Assembly: GCA_934717895.1 (NCBI GenBank)
Contig: CAKUZO010000010.1
Coordinates: 1-35,913 of the forward strand
Length of the DNA stretch: 35,913 nucleotides
Reading direction: 5' to 3'
From: an uncultured Candidatus Melainabacteria bacterium
Lineage (GTDB): Bacteria; Cyanobacteriota; Vampirovibrionia; Gastranaerophilales; Gastranaerophilaceae
The notes under the pieces are model-generated. The model searched no databases, was not told the origin of the DNA, and saw only the letters and a list, made by a program, of their open reading frames with translations. The position numbers were made by a program, and so were the translations under genes. This document shows, piece by piece, positions 16,703-24,473 of the stretch (the stretch's first letter is position 1; each line of letters starts with the position of its first letter).

Positions 16703-18277
16703 TTAAGAATTTTTTCGGCTTAAACTTGCCAATTCCTTATACAAAATTTTGTATTCCACGCTACCATTAATACTTTCAGCCTCTTTAATATATTCAAAAG
16801 CAGATTTATAATCTTCTTTTGCTTTATAAATTTCAGCCATTTTTGCATAATACTCAGGATTGTTAATATCGTACATAATTGCACGTTTCATACACTCGAT
16901 TGCCTCATCGTAATCCTTTTCTTCAAGTCGAACGACAGCCAAATAATAGTATCCGGCAGCATAATTCATATCAAGCGAAATTGCTCTCTGTGCAAAATCT
17001 TTTGCTGTTTCAAAATCTTCTTTTTTTACAGCTGCTTTCGCCCCAATTGCATAAGCCACTATATAATTTGAGTTTTCTTCAAGAATATTTTGAGCAAGCG
17101 TCAAGGCTTCATCATATTTTTTCTCAGAAATATAGATTTCCGCAAGATTACACTTGTAATTAAGGCTTTCCGGACTCCTTTCAATAACTCTGTTAATCAT
17201 AGTTTCAGCTTTTTCAAACATTGAAAGTTCACGATAAACATTTGCAAGTGAAACAAGTGTAAAATTATCGTCATTACCATTTTTTAAATTAGTTTCAAGT
17301 TCATTTTGAGCACCTAAAAAATCTTTATTTTCAAGCTTCAAAAGGGCATTAAGAACGTGTGCAAGCCCGTATTCTGCATCTCTTTCCAATATAAAATCGA
17401 CTTCTTTTTGAGCCTTGTCAAAGTTTTTCTGTTCAAAGTATAAATATGCCAAAGAGTACCTGTAACCAAGGTTTTCAGGAGCAATACAAATTGCTTGCAC
17501 ATAACTTTGCACAGCCTCTTTAATCCAACCATTGTAAAAATAAGCGTTACCCAAATTGTATAAATACTTGTGGTTTTGTTTACTCAAATTTGACGCCTTT
17601 GAAAAATATTTGATTGCCTCAATAAATTTCAAATCCTCTAATGCGAAAAGTCCTAAATAGTTCAAGATTTCCGAATTGTCAGTTGTTTTTGGAAAAGAAT
17701 TGAAAATTTCTCTTGATTTTTCAAACTCATTTTCATCAAAATAAATTTTTCCCAAAAGCACAAGTACGTCTTCGTTTTGAGGGTTTAAGCTTAAAGCTTT
17801 TTCCAGTTTAGTTTTTGCAGTACCAAAATTCCCGTTATCATAATATTCTTTGGCAATTTGATAAAGCACCGAATCATTCACAACGTCAGAATTTTCAAGT
17901 TCTTCAATTTTTTTAAAGTTAGAAGTTTTACCTGCTGTTTTCACAAGTTCAACAAGGTTTTCAGATGTTTTGGCTATCTCAAAAATTTTTTCAGCAGTTT
18001 TAAAAGCTTTTTCTTTTTCGTTAGAATAAACATATATTTTTTCAACTAATTTTAGGGCTTCAACGTGATTTGGATTTTTTTGCAAAACCTTATCTAAATA
18101 ATGTCCGGCACGCTGAAAATTATTCAACAAAAAGTACAACTCACCAAGTTGGAAAAGGATTTCGATGTTGTCACTTTCCTGTTCTAACGCCTTATAAAGC
18201 ATTTCTATCGCTTGTTTGTAGCATTTTTGTGATTTCAAGTCAAATGCTTTTTTTATATATTCTAAGGTTTCTTGCAT
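16703..18277 (-). CDS. Cytoplasmic TPR-repeat protein
   Basis: The 524-residue protein has no signal peptide and is made almost wholly of TPR-like helical pairs, for example IEILFQLGELYFLLNNFQRAGHY (first 20 shown by pattern only) and repeated YxLAxLYFEQKNFDKA units. TPR arrays mount protein partners; no enzymatic domain is seen. GGAG lies six nt before the ATG at 18277, and the upstream FtsB/DivIC-like gene ends ten bp earlier, so both are probably translated from one mRNA. That link hints at a cell-division or envelope scaffold role, but this is inference. Confidence 0.83.
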   Translation of the reverse strand: MQETLEYIKKAFDLKSQKCYKQAIEMLYKALEQESDNIEILFQLGELYFLLNNFQRAGHYLDKVLQKNPNHVEALKLVEKIYVYSNEKEKAFKTAEKIFEIAKTSENLVELVKTAGKTSNFKKIEELENSDVVNDSVLYQIAKEYYDNGNFGTAKTKLEKALSLNPQNEDVLVLLGKIYFDENEFEKSREIFNSFPKTTDNSEILNYLGLFALEDLKFIEAIKYFSKASNLSKQNHKYLYNLGNAYFYNGWIKEAVQSYVQAICIAPENLGYRYSLAYLYFEQKNFDKAQKEVDFILERDAEYGLAHVLNALLKLENKDFLGAQNELETNLKNGNDDNFTLVSLANVYRELSMFEKAETMINRVIERSPESLNYKCNLAEIYISEKKYDEALTLAQNILEENSNYIVAYAIGAKAAVKKEDFETAKDFAQRAISLDMNYAAGYYYLAVVRLEEKDYDEAIECMKRAIMYDINNPEYYAKMAEIYKAKEDYKSAFEYIKEAESINGSVEYKILYKELASLSRKNS

Positions 18278-18287
18278 CTAAACTCCA

Positions 18288-18686
18288 TTATTTTTTCTTG
18301 TTATGTTTTTTGTTATTCTTATGTTTTTTCTTAGGCTTTGTTTGTGGTTGATTTGCATTTATCAAGACTAAAACTTCGTCCTCATCTGCCATTTTAAGAT
18401 TATTACGAGCAATTCCTTCAAGACTTTGGGTTGAAGAGAAAAGTTTTATATCTTGCTTTAATTCTTGATTTTGAGTTTCTGCATTATCACGAATTTTTGT
18501 CAAAGTAGAAATTTTTGCTCGGTATGAAATCGTTTTTGAAATATTTAAAATCGCACCAAAACCAATTTGAATAAGGCAAAGAAACAGCACCACCGTAAGA
18601 AAAGAATAATAAAATCCTGTTTTATTTTTTTTCTTTTTTGGAGTTTGTACTTCTTTCGGTTGTGTATTTGTCGTTTCTTCTGTCAT
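18288..18686 (-). CDS. FtsB/DivIC-like septum-formation protein
   Basis: From the ATG at 18686 the protein has 132 residues. It has a basic cytoplasmic N-terminus (TPKKKKNKTG), one membrane span (about residues 29-50, FYYSFLTVVLFLCLIQIGFG), a coiled coil (SYRAKISTLTKIRDNAETQNQELKQ, given here only as a motif region 57-80) and a short IARNNLKMADEDEVLV segment like the end of the FtsB/DivIC domain. Family members join FtsL and FtsQ at the division site. A lysine-rich tail (KKKHKNNKKHNKKK) is unusual. GAGAGG precedes this ATG, whereas the longer in-frame start at 18713 has no ribosome site. Confidence 0.78.
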   Translation of the reverse strand: MTEETTNTQPKEVQTPKKKKNKTGFYYSFLTVVLFLCLIQIGFGAILNISKTISYRAKISTLTKIRDNAETQNQELKQDIKLFSSTQSLEGIARNNLKMADEDEVLVLINANQPQTKPKKKHKNNKKHNKKK

Positions 18687-18755
18687 AAAACCTCTCATCA
18701 AGATTATAAACAAAATAAGTATTTAAGACAACAAATTTCGCATAAGTTTACAATT

Positions 18756-19688
18756 TTATAATTTGAATGTTGCAGAAAAATTAAGTTGAGTCTTGTTTGC
18801 CCCCGTATCCATAAAATACGTTTGTTTTGCTCCTGCTTCCAGAATTAATTTATCCCTGTCTTTTTTTCCAAAAGGATTTATTGAAAAAACAAGTTCTGTT
18901 GAACGTCTATTTCTTGTCACATCTGCTTTTAACGTATTTTTTAAAGAAATGTAATTATTAAATCTTAATTCAGGCGAAATTGAAATAGTGTTGTAATCCT
19001 TCGCATAGGTGGTATTCAAAGATTTTTTTACAGACGAGCTGACTGCAAAATGGCTCTTTTCGTATTTTGTAAAAAATCCGGTTTCAGTTTCAAGCATTGC
19101 GATATTATCAACTTCGTTTCCATAAAGTGCTCCCAGTGTAAAATCCCCGATTTTATCAGTAGTTTTCACAGAATTAGGAGCAATATGATATTCTGAATCA
19201 GCGTAACGTTGAAGGCTTTTGCTTGCCGTCTTGTCAACTAAGTTCAAACCTTTTGAAGCCGAAATTTTTTGAGGAGTTTTAATATTTAAAACATAATTGT
19301 CATTATCATCTTTCAGATATATAGAATTTGAATCTTCGACATACTGTGCGTATCCTTTCAAAACGCTTGCCCCAATAGTAAATGATTCATCATCATCTGT
19401 AACTTTTTCTGTATTTTCCGGCTCTTCTTGTTTCATGTTAAGAATAATTTCATCGTCAGCATTTTCCTCAGAAGTCGTTGTATCTTCAATATAAACTTCT
19501 TCATCTGATAAACTTTTTGTATCGTCAGACGATGTAGAAGAAGATTTTATATCATCAGGAATTGAATAAATGAAAATATTTGGCAAGGCATTTTGAACTC
19601 CTGTTGCAGGAACCATTTTTTTATTTGCGGAAAAACTTGGAACTTGAAACACAATCAATAATAAAGTTATTAGTAAAGCCTTCTTCAT
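18756..19688 (-). CDS. Exported protein with C-terminal beta-barrel-like strands
   Basis: The 310-residue protein has a signal peptide (KKALLITLLLIVFQVPSFSA), then a very acidic Ser/Thr/Asp/Glu linker (residues about 45-105), then a strand-rich C-terminal half. Alternating patterns such as FTKYEKSHFAVSSSVKKSL and the terminal TQLNFSATFKL look like outer-membrane barrel strands. I do not recognise a named family. It lies upstream of the FtsB-like gene on the same strand, 69 bp apart. TAAAAT sits exactly six nt before the ATG with no Shine-Dalgarno, so it may be another leaderless gene. Confidence 0.68.
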   Translation of the reverse strand: MKKALLITLLLIVFQVPSFSANKKMVPATGVQNALPNIFIYSIPDDIKSSSTSSDDTKSLSDEEVYIEDTTTSEENADDEIILNMKQEEPENTEKVTDDDESFTIGASVLKGYAQYVEDSNSIYLKDDNDNYVLNIKTPQKISASKGLNLVDKTASKSLQRYADSEYHIAPNSVKTTDKIGDFTLGALYGNEVDNIAMLETETGFFTKYEKSHFAVSSSVKKSLNTTYAKDYNTISISPELRFNNYISLKNTLKADVTRNRRSTELVFSINPFGKKDRDKLILEAGAKQTYFMDTGANKTQLNFSATFKL

Positions 19689-19694
19689 ATAAAT

Positions 19695-19700
19695 ATTTTA
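19695..19700 (-). promoter_or_regulatory. -10 box 6 nt before the 19688 start
   Basis: On the minus strand CTATAAAAT ends six bases before the ATG. The match is TAAAAT, weaker than in the other cases, but there is no ribosome-binding site between it and the start. Confidence 0.4.
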
Positions 19701-19857
19701 TAGTCTAATCCGATTTTAGTCAAATATTTTATAACATGCGCAGAGAGCATTGTTTAACCGCATTTCAGCTTAAAACACTGATTATTCTTATATTTTTTGT
19801 TTTTATTCTTTGCAAGAATTGTTTTGTAGAACATATTGCATTTTTCGTTTTATCCTC

Positions 19858-19863
19858 TATAAT
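19858..19863 (+). promoter_or_regulatory. -10 box 7 nt before the carbonic anhydrase start
   Basis: A perfect TATAAT is followed by seven bases without purine-rich character and then the ATG at 19871. It supports both the chosen start and a leaderless mRNA. Confidence 0.55.
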
Positions 19864-19870
19864 CGTTTTT

Positions 19871-20446
19871 ATGATAGAAAGAGCTAAAAAAGAACTGGAT
19901 AAATTACTAAAAGGCAACAAAAATTTTGTAAACGGTACTCCGACAACAAAAAATATGAGCCTTGAAACTTTGAAAAAATACGCGTTTCATCAAGAACCTT
20001 ATGCGTGCGTTTTGACCTGTTCCGACAGCAGAGTTGTGCCAGAAATCATTTTTGACTGCGGAATTGGCGAACTTTTTGTTGTTAGGGTTGCAGGTATGAC
20101 AACAGGCCCAAACGTTGTAGAAAGCGTTGAATATGCGGTAAAAAAATTGCAAGTTCCTCTTGTAATCCTTCTCGGGCACGATGATTGCGGGGTTATGAAA
20201 TATGCAAAAGATCATTACCCTGAACCTATGAAAGATTTTTCTTCAATCCTAAAATGCGTATATCCTGTTTTAGATAAAAAAGAAGATATTACTTGTCACA
20301 ACTTTTTTGCCCAAGAGCATACAAAATGGGTCGAAGACTACTTGATGAAACATTCTGTTGTAATAAATGAGGCAGTTAAAAACGGGAAATTAAGTATCGC
20401 AAATTGCCACTTTGATCACTCAACAGGCTTGGTAAACCTGATTTAG
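19871..20446 (+). CDS. Beta-class carbonic anhydrase
   Basis: The 191-residue enzyme interconverts CO2 and bicarbonate. Zinc ligands and the catalytic dyad are visible: C50, D52 and R54 in TCSDSR, and H103 and C106 in GHDDCG. VVRVAGMTTG lies between, as in the family. The start at 19871 gives a normal compact length. An in-frame ATG at 19736 would add a 45-residue hydrophobic N-terminus (LIILIFFVFILC) that could act as a membrane signal, but it would read through the TATAAT box. It is divergent from the barrel gene and followed by the second barrel gene. Confidence 0.9.
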   Translation: MIERAKKELDKLLKGNKNFVNGTPTTKNMSLETLKKYAFHQEPYACVLTCSDSRVVPEIIFDCGIGELFVVRVAGMTTGPNVVESVEYAVKKLQVPLVILLGHDDCGVMKYAKDHYPEPMKDFSSILKCVYPVLDKKEDITCHNFFAQEHTKWVEDYLMKHSVVINEAVKNGKLSIANCHFDHSTGLVNLI

Positions 20447-20505
20447 TAAACATTTGTAAATCTTCTCGAATGCGAAAACGCAATTCTTTGAATATATATG
20501 TTTTA

Positions 20506-20526
20506 TATAATATATATACAAGGAGC
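20506..20526 (+). promoter_or_regulatory. -10 box and ribosome site fixing a TTG start
   Basis: TATAAT (20506-20511) is followed by AAGGAG (20520-20525), which sits six nt before a TTG at 20532. An upstream in-frame stop at 20508 rules out a longer product, so the TTG is well supported. Confidence 0.6.
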
Positions 20527-20531
20527 GAGTA

Positions 20532-22067
20532 TTGCGAAACGACGAGAACACAGAAAGAAATAGCGAACAGTCTGATGTAGAACAAACAGAAGAAAAACAA
20601 CCGCTTGAAGAAGTGACAGTTCAAAAAAATGATGCTGTTACAACTTCTGTCGGCAATATTTCTGCGACGACTTCTGCGACAATTGGGAAAGATACAAAAT
20701 TCCCAACTCAAATGCATTCTGTGCAATACAATACAACATTGAAGGGCGTTCAATTTGACGCAAACTTAGCCAAAAATGGTGGTGAAATCACACATTCTGA
20801 ACAAATTTCCTATAAAAAGGATTTTAAAGGTCTGAATTTTGGAGCCTCGCTCGGGGAGGACAACGGCAAAATTACCCACGGAGCACAACTCGGTTATAAT
20901 AGGACTTTCTGCAACGGAGTTTCTATTAACACCTCTGCTGGACAAGAAAACGGTGAATTTTCATATAATGGGCAAGTCGGTTACAGCCACGAATTCGAGG
21001 GACAAACAACCTTAGATGCGAATTTGACAACAAATAAAGAGGACACATCTGTTACGCTTGGGATCAAAAAGCCGTTGTTAAATCCTGACAACCCGATGGG
21101 TGTTGAAAATCAAGACAAGGAGCGCAAAGAGGAGCTTGTTGAAACAGGCGAAAGATTTAATTTGCAGTCAAAAATCGGTTATTCTGATAAGCAGGGTGGA
21201 ATTTATACCGAAAATTCTTTGATGTACAGAATTAATAATAACAATTTTTTAAACACATCATATAACCAAAATGACGCCAGCAGAACGATTACGACCGCTG
21301 CGGATTTGAAGAAAGTAAATCTTTCTTATTCAAATATTAAGGCAAAAGAAGATATTACCATAACTACCACAAATACTTTGAATTCGACCTTAAAAGGCGG
21401 GAAAAACCAATATAGTCTGGGTTTAAACGCGACTAAAACAGAAATCGGAGTTTCTGAGGAAAATCCTGAGTCTATTGTTACCAAAAACTTAACTTTGACA
21501 TCTGGCGCTACTTTGAACAGAAACGAATATGGCGAATTTCAAGACGGTCTAAATGGTGCTGTTTCAACTGACGTTTCATTCGGAAACGGAAAGTTTTCAG
21601 GTTATAACGTTACATTAGACGGTGCTTATAATAAATATGGCACAGACACAAACAGAACAGACTTTTTGCTCCGTTCTAAAACCGATTTTGGGAAAGATGA
21701 TGGCACGAAAAGATTTGCAACAACTATTTCTGGTGCATACCGCATAAATAATTGTAATACAGTTTTTGAATCAGGCATGGGATATTCGACTAATTATACA
21801 GCAGATGTGAAAACTAAACAATTTTCATATAGTGGCGGAGTTTATCAGCAATTGGGCAAAAATTTTGGCGATGTAACCGTTTTTGCAAATGGAGAAGTTG
21901 GAAAAACTTGGAAAAAGACGGCAGATGGGACAAAATCACACCCATTCGGGCAATTGGAAATTGGAACAAGGGTTAAAGCGACTCCAAAACTTGCGCTTGA
22001 TACAAGTGTAACTTACGGTTCCGGCGGCAAAATTAGCGGAGAAATCGGTGCCAGATATACGTTTTAG
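20532..22067 (+). CDS. Barrel-like repeat protein lacking a signal peptide
   Basis: The 511-residue protein begins at a TTG behind AAGGAG. The first 60 residues are acidic and polar, without any hydrophobic leader. Three consecutive repeats of about 29 residues follow (71-98, 99-127, 128-156). Each has an alternating strand, an NG turn (KNGGEI, DNGKI, ENGEF) and a YxxxF end. The rest continues as short amphipathic strands with G/N turns, ending GEIGARYTF with a terminal Phe as in outer-membrane barrels. A barrel without a signal peptide is odd: it could be exported another way, or be an intracellular beta-solenoid. No named family is recognised. Confidence 0.68.
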   Translation: MRNDENTERNSEQSDVEQTEEKQPLEEVTVQKNDAVTTSVGNISATTSATIGKDTKFPTQMHSVQYNTTLKGVQFDANLAKNGGEITHSEQISYKKDFKGLNFGASLGEDNGKITHGAQLGYNRTFCNGVSINTSAGQENGEFSYNGQVGYSHEFEGQTTLDANLTTNKEDTSVTLGIKKPLLNPDNPMGVENQDKERKEELVETGERFNLQSKIGYSDKQGGIYTENSLMYRINNNNFLNTSYNQNDASRTITTAADLKKVNLSYSNIKAKEDITITTTNTLNSTLKGGKNQYSLGLNATKTEIGVSEENPESIVTKNLTLTSGATLNRNEYGEFQDGLNGAVSTDVSFGNGKFSGYNVTLDGAYNKYGTDTNRTDFLLRSKTDFGKDDGTKRFATTISGAYRINNCNTVFESGMGYSTNYTADVKTKQFSYSGGVYQQLGKNFGDVTVFANGEVGKTWKKTADGTKSHPFGQLEIGTRVKATPKLALDTSVTYGSGGKISGEIGARYTF

Positions 22068-22521
22068 ATGTTTTTCATTAAAAGATATTGGGGGAGAAAC
22101 CCCGCCAACATTAGTCTTGTGAGAAACTGATTTAGATGCAAAGATGCCAAGAAGCATAGATGCATGGTCTGTTTCGATTGAGTTGTTTTCATTCTTTGCA
22201 ACTGCTTTGTATTGCAATAAGCTGGATTCTTTCGGTTCTGGCGAACCTCAGAATGACGACTGATTGCAGCTTTCTCCGATACAGACTCCGCCTCCTCGCC
22301 TCTTTGCATCTTCGCATCTAAATCCCGCTTAGCTGCACCGCTTCCTAGCTGCTTAGCTGCCCCAAATGCCGTCTTAGCCTCTAAACTAGCATCTCCGAGG
22401 CCCCCCCCCCGAAAGCTCTTCTTAATAAATTTTTCATAACCAAACTCACTTTCTTTTTTACTCTGTACATATTTATTATAACCCTGTTTTTGGGGTTTAT
22501 CTATACTTATTTTATAGGAAG
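22068..22521. repeat. Intergenic repeat island
   Basis: No gene is supported in these 454 bases. They hold a GGGGGAGAAACCCC hairpin (22090-22103) and a 25-base unit at 22131-22155 rich in AGATGC/AAGATGC. A 22/25-identical inverted copy lies at 22298-22322. Between them is a GATTCTTTCGG...CCTCAGAATGAC palindrome-like repeat (22221-22260). A further AGCTGC/TTAGCTGC-rich stretch lies at 22328-22362, and there is a run of ten C (22401-22410). The composition is much richer in G+C than the flanks. A long minus-strand frame crosses it, but its sequence is repeat-derived. Confidence 0.7.
22221..22260. repeat. REP-like GATTCTTTCGG/CCTCAGAATGAC element
   Basis: The element reads GGATTCTTTCGG, a short spacer, then CCTCAGAATGACGAC. 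From general knowledge, elements of the type GTCATTCTGAG...GAAAGAATCC recur between genes in many bacterial genomes. Only one copy occurs in this window, so its repetitive nature here is inferred from resemblance. Confidence 0.55.
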
Positions 22522-22650
22522 TCACGAAGAAAAGGCTTCTTTTAACAAGTCTTGAACAATAGGATTTTCAAGATTACAGACCTCATAATCTGTCTGTTTT
22601 TTTGCCATTACAACGATTATGTCTTCGCATTCATATATAATTTCAAACAT
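22522..22650 (-). CDS. Micro-protein of 42 residues
   Basis: A 43-codon frame starts at an ATG (22650) preceded by GAGGTAAAATT, which is a good ribosome site. The product opens MFEIIYECEDIIVV, a short strand pair, and ends in an acidic helix (IVQDLLKEAFSS). It has two cysteines and no signal or membrane span. The size, ribosome site and balanced composition suggest a real gene, but there is no family match I can name. It lies just upstream (minus-strand sense) of the repeat island and downstream of nothing co-directional closer than the glycosyltransferase gene, 78 bp away. Confidence 0.5.
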   Translation of the reverse strand: MFEIIYECEDIIVVMAKKQTDYEVCNLENPIVQDLLKEAFSS

Positions 22651-22728
22651 AATTTTACCTCATTATGTTTTTAATGATGAATGTTAAAAAGTCAACAAAA
22701 AATTTTTTAGACAATGTTCTTTTTTTAA

Positions 22729-23514
22729 TTACTTAAAATAATATTCAATTTCGGTTGATAAATCAAGTTTTTTAGCATCGGGCTTAAATATTTTTGTCTT
22801 AATCCCCATTTTTGCAAGCCTATATTTAAGACTAACAGCAAGAACTCCAAGCCCGTATTTACAAGAACGCATGAAATTTATCGACGAAGCCTCTTTAAAA
22901 TATTTTGTCGGACAAGAAACTTCTCCTATTTTAAAATCATTATAAAAAAGCAATGCAATCATCTCATTATCAAAAATAAAATCATCATCACATTCTGCAA
23001 GCGGAAGCTTTTCCAAAACTTCTCTTGTAAACCCTCTAAATCCGGTATGATATTCCGACAATTTTTGGTTGGTAAAAATATTTTCAAATGTTGTTAAAAA
23101 CTTATTTGAAATGAATTTGTAAAACGGCATACCACCTTTTAATGCAGAGTTTCCAAGCATTCTTGAAGCCATAACAGCATCATATTGTCCAAATGCCATC
23201 ATACAAGCAATAGCAGGTATTAATTTTGGAGTATATTGGTAGTCGGGGTGAAGCATTATAACAATATCCGCACCGGCTTTTAGTGCAGCCTTGTAACAAG
23301 ATTTTTGGTTTCCCCCGTAACCCTTGTTCTCTTTATGCACAATTGTTGTAATATTTAATTCTTTTGAAACAAGTTTTGTATTATCTTGCGAATTGTCATC
23401 AACTAAAATTACCTCGTCAACAAAATCTCTATAAATTTCATCATAAGTCTGTTTGAGAGTTTTCTCCGCATTATATGCAGGCATTATTATTACTATTTTT
23501 TTACCGTTAATCAT
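22729..23514 (-). CDS. Family 2 glycosyltransferase, dolichol-phosphate-mannose-synthase-like
   Basis: The 261-residue GT-A enzyme opens with KIVIIMPAYNAEKTL. It has the nucleotide-binding DDNSQDNT at residues 39-46, KGYGGNQKSCYKAAL, and the metal-binding LHPDYQY where DxD is expected. A TGFRGFTREVLEKLPL acceptor-loop segment is present, and EVSCPTKYFKEASS follows. No C-terminal membrane spans are present. Relatives transfer a sugar from a nucleotide donor to a lipid phosphate or glycan. A TATAAT box ends exactly six nt before the ATG at 23514, so the mRNA should be leaderless. The longer in-frame start at 23532 would overlap that box. Confidence 0.85.
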   Translation of the reverse strand: MINGKKIVIIMPAYNAEKTLKQTYDEIYRDFVDEVILVDDNSQDNTKLVSKELNITTIVHKENKGYGGNQKSCYKAALKAGADIVIMLHPDYQYTPKLIPAIACMMAFGQYDAVMASRMLGNSALKGGMPFYKFISNKFLTTFENIFTNQKLSEYHTGFRGFTREVLEKLPLAECDDDFIFDNEMIALLFYNDFKIGEVSCPTKYFKEASSINFMRSCKYGLGVLAVSLKYRLAKMGIKTKIFKPDAKKLDLSTEIEYYFK

Positions 23515-23520
23515 AAAAAA

Positions 23521-23526
23521 ATTATA
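23521..23526 (-). promoter_or_regulatory. -10 box 6 nt before the glycosyltransferase start
   Basis: A perfect TATAAT on the minus strand, six T bases, then ATG. There is no room for a ribosome-binding site. Confidence 0.6.
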
Positions 23527-23569
23527 AACCAAAAATACTTATTAACAAAAACTTTAAAAAAAGTCATAA

Positions 23570-23597
23570 AAAAAGAGGTGATTTTCACCTCTTTTAA
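23570..23597 (-). terminator. Terminator after the HPF gene
   Basis: AAAAGAGGTGA pairs with TCACCTCTTTT over a short loop, with A- and T-runs on either side. It separates the HPF gene from the downstream glycosyltransferase gene. Confidence 0.88.
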
Positions 23598-23604
23598 AAA
23601 TTCA

Positions 23605-23955
23605 TTATTCAGCCGGTTCTTCAACTTTTGCTTCTGTTCTGATAGAAGCTTTGTCAGAACCAACGCTTTTTTCTTTAAACTTTTGCACCTGTCTTGCTAA
23701 TTTGTCTGCTAACAAGTCAATGCTTTCATACATTGATTCGCCTGCTTCTTCGCAACGAACTACACCTGTTGACATTTTGCAACTAACTTCTGCAACGTGT
23801 TTGCCGGAAGCAGCCGGGTTTTTGATTACTGACAAAACAACGTCAATTCCTTGAACTTGGTCATAGTGAGCAGCAACTTTGCTGAATTTTTCTTTGACGT
23901 AAGTTTTGATAGCATCTGTGATTTCAATGTTTCTTCCGTTTACATAAATGTGCAT
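23605..23955 (-). CDS. hpf: Ribosome hibernation promoting factor (short HPF/RaiA type)
   Basis: The 116-residue protein starts MHIYVNGRNIEITDAIKTYV, the classical opening of HPF/RaiA proteins. It continues with the beta-alpha-beta-alpha core (ESIDLLADKLARQVQKFKEK as the second helix). These proteins sit in the decoding channel of idle ribosomes. The C-terminal dimerisation domain of long HPF is absent. GGAGG lies six nt before the ATG at 23955; a longer in-frame start at 23988 lacks a ribosome site. A TGTTATAAT box lies about 30 nt upstream of that GGAGG. A terminator follows directly. Confidence 0.92.
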   Translation of the reverse strand: MHIYVNGRNIEITDAIKTYVKEKFSKVAAHYDQVQGIDVVLSVIKNPAASGKHVAEVSCKMSTGVVRCEEAGESMYESIDLLADKLARQVQKFKEKSVGSDKASIRTEAKVEEPAE

Positions 23956-24070
23956 GTTGAACCTCCATATAACATACTGCTTGTACATTATAACACATAC
24001 TGTCGGATTTTTAAAGCCCTAAATTTCATTTTTTGCAAGATTTAAGCGAAAATCATAGTTTTGAATGAAA

Positions 24071-24274
24071 TTATTCTTCAATAATGAACTGTTGCAACTC
24101 GACATTTGGCGTCCCCAAAACACGCACCAATTCAAGTACAGAAGCTTTCATCTGGCATTTTTGAGCGGAACCGCTGAAAAAATCTTTATAAAAACAACCT
24201 TCACAATTGCAACCTCTCTTGTAACATTCAAGTGCGGTCGGCGTCCAACGTCTTACTGCAACTGCTCTTCCCAT
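24071..24274 (-). CDS. Small cysteine-rich protein, possibly metal-binding
   Basis: The 67-residue protein has five cysteines, four of them clustered: ECYKRGCNCEGCFYKDFF, then KCQMKASVLELVRVLGTP. The spacing (Cx4CxCx2C...C) suggests a zinc or iron-sulfur site followed by a helix. I recall similar small proteins in Clostridia and related gut bacteria but cannot name a family. The ATG at 24274 has only AGGG two bases away; a TTG at 24292 lies ten bases after GGAG and would add six residues. A good promoter (TTGAAA, 18 bp, TATAAT) at 24397-24426 gives a leader of about 116 nt beginning with a hairpin. Confidence 0.6.
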   Translation of the reverse strand: MGRAVAVRRWTPTALECYKRGCNCEGCFYKDFFSGSAQKCQMKASVLELVRVLGTPNVELQQFIIEE

Positions 24275-24369
24275 ATCCCTACTTCTAAACAATTTATATA
24301 ATCTCCACAATTAAATTTCTTACCCAAGTATGGCAACCGTAACAGTATTAACCTGTCAAAATCCCCACC

Positions 24370-24426
24370 AGAGATGAGTTTCACCTCTCTAAAATTATTA
24401 TATAAAAAACGAAGGTTTGATTTCAA
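24370..24426 (-). promoter_or_regulatory. Promoter and 5'-terminal hairpin of the cysteine-rich gene
   Basis: On the minus strand TTGAAA (24421-24426), an 18-nt spacer and TATAAT (24397-24402) form a near-consensus promoter. The predicted start is near 24390. The RNA would begin exactly with a hairpin-forming AGAGAGG...CATCTCT (24370-24390). Such a 5' hairpin could stabilise the mRNA. Confidence 0.55.
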
Positions 24427-24473
24427 GGGCACAACATGTGATTATTAAAATTTGTAACAAAGCCCTCAAACCT
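24405..24473 (-). terminator. Terminator-like stem overlapping the promoter -35
   Basis: Read on the minus strand, AGGTTTG (24467-24473) and AGGGC (24462-24466) pair with GCCCT (24426-24430) and CAAACCT (24413-24419), with a 31-nt apical loop. TTCG and six T follow. It could end RNA coming from the 24662 gene or from the structured region. The -35 hexamer lies in the internal bulge. Confidence 0.5.

Noticed and set aside
19736..19870. N-terminal extension of carbonic anhydrase with a hydrophobic segment
   Set aside because: The extension would read through a perfect TATAAT at 19858-19863 and lacks a ribosome site; the shorter form already has the full family length. It remains a minor alternative.
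22064..22525. Minus-strand frame of 153 codons across the repeat island
   Set aside because: Its sequence is made of the repeat units and includes the C10 tract; it overlaps the end of the barrel gene and has no ribosome site or homologous look.
24311..24390. Possible TPP riboswitch because the leader contains GGTTAATAC
   Set aside because: The required CTGAGA and GAACCTGA-type segments are missing and the downstream gene is not thiamine-related.
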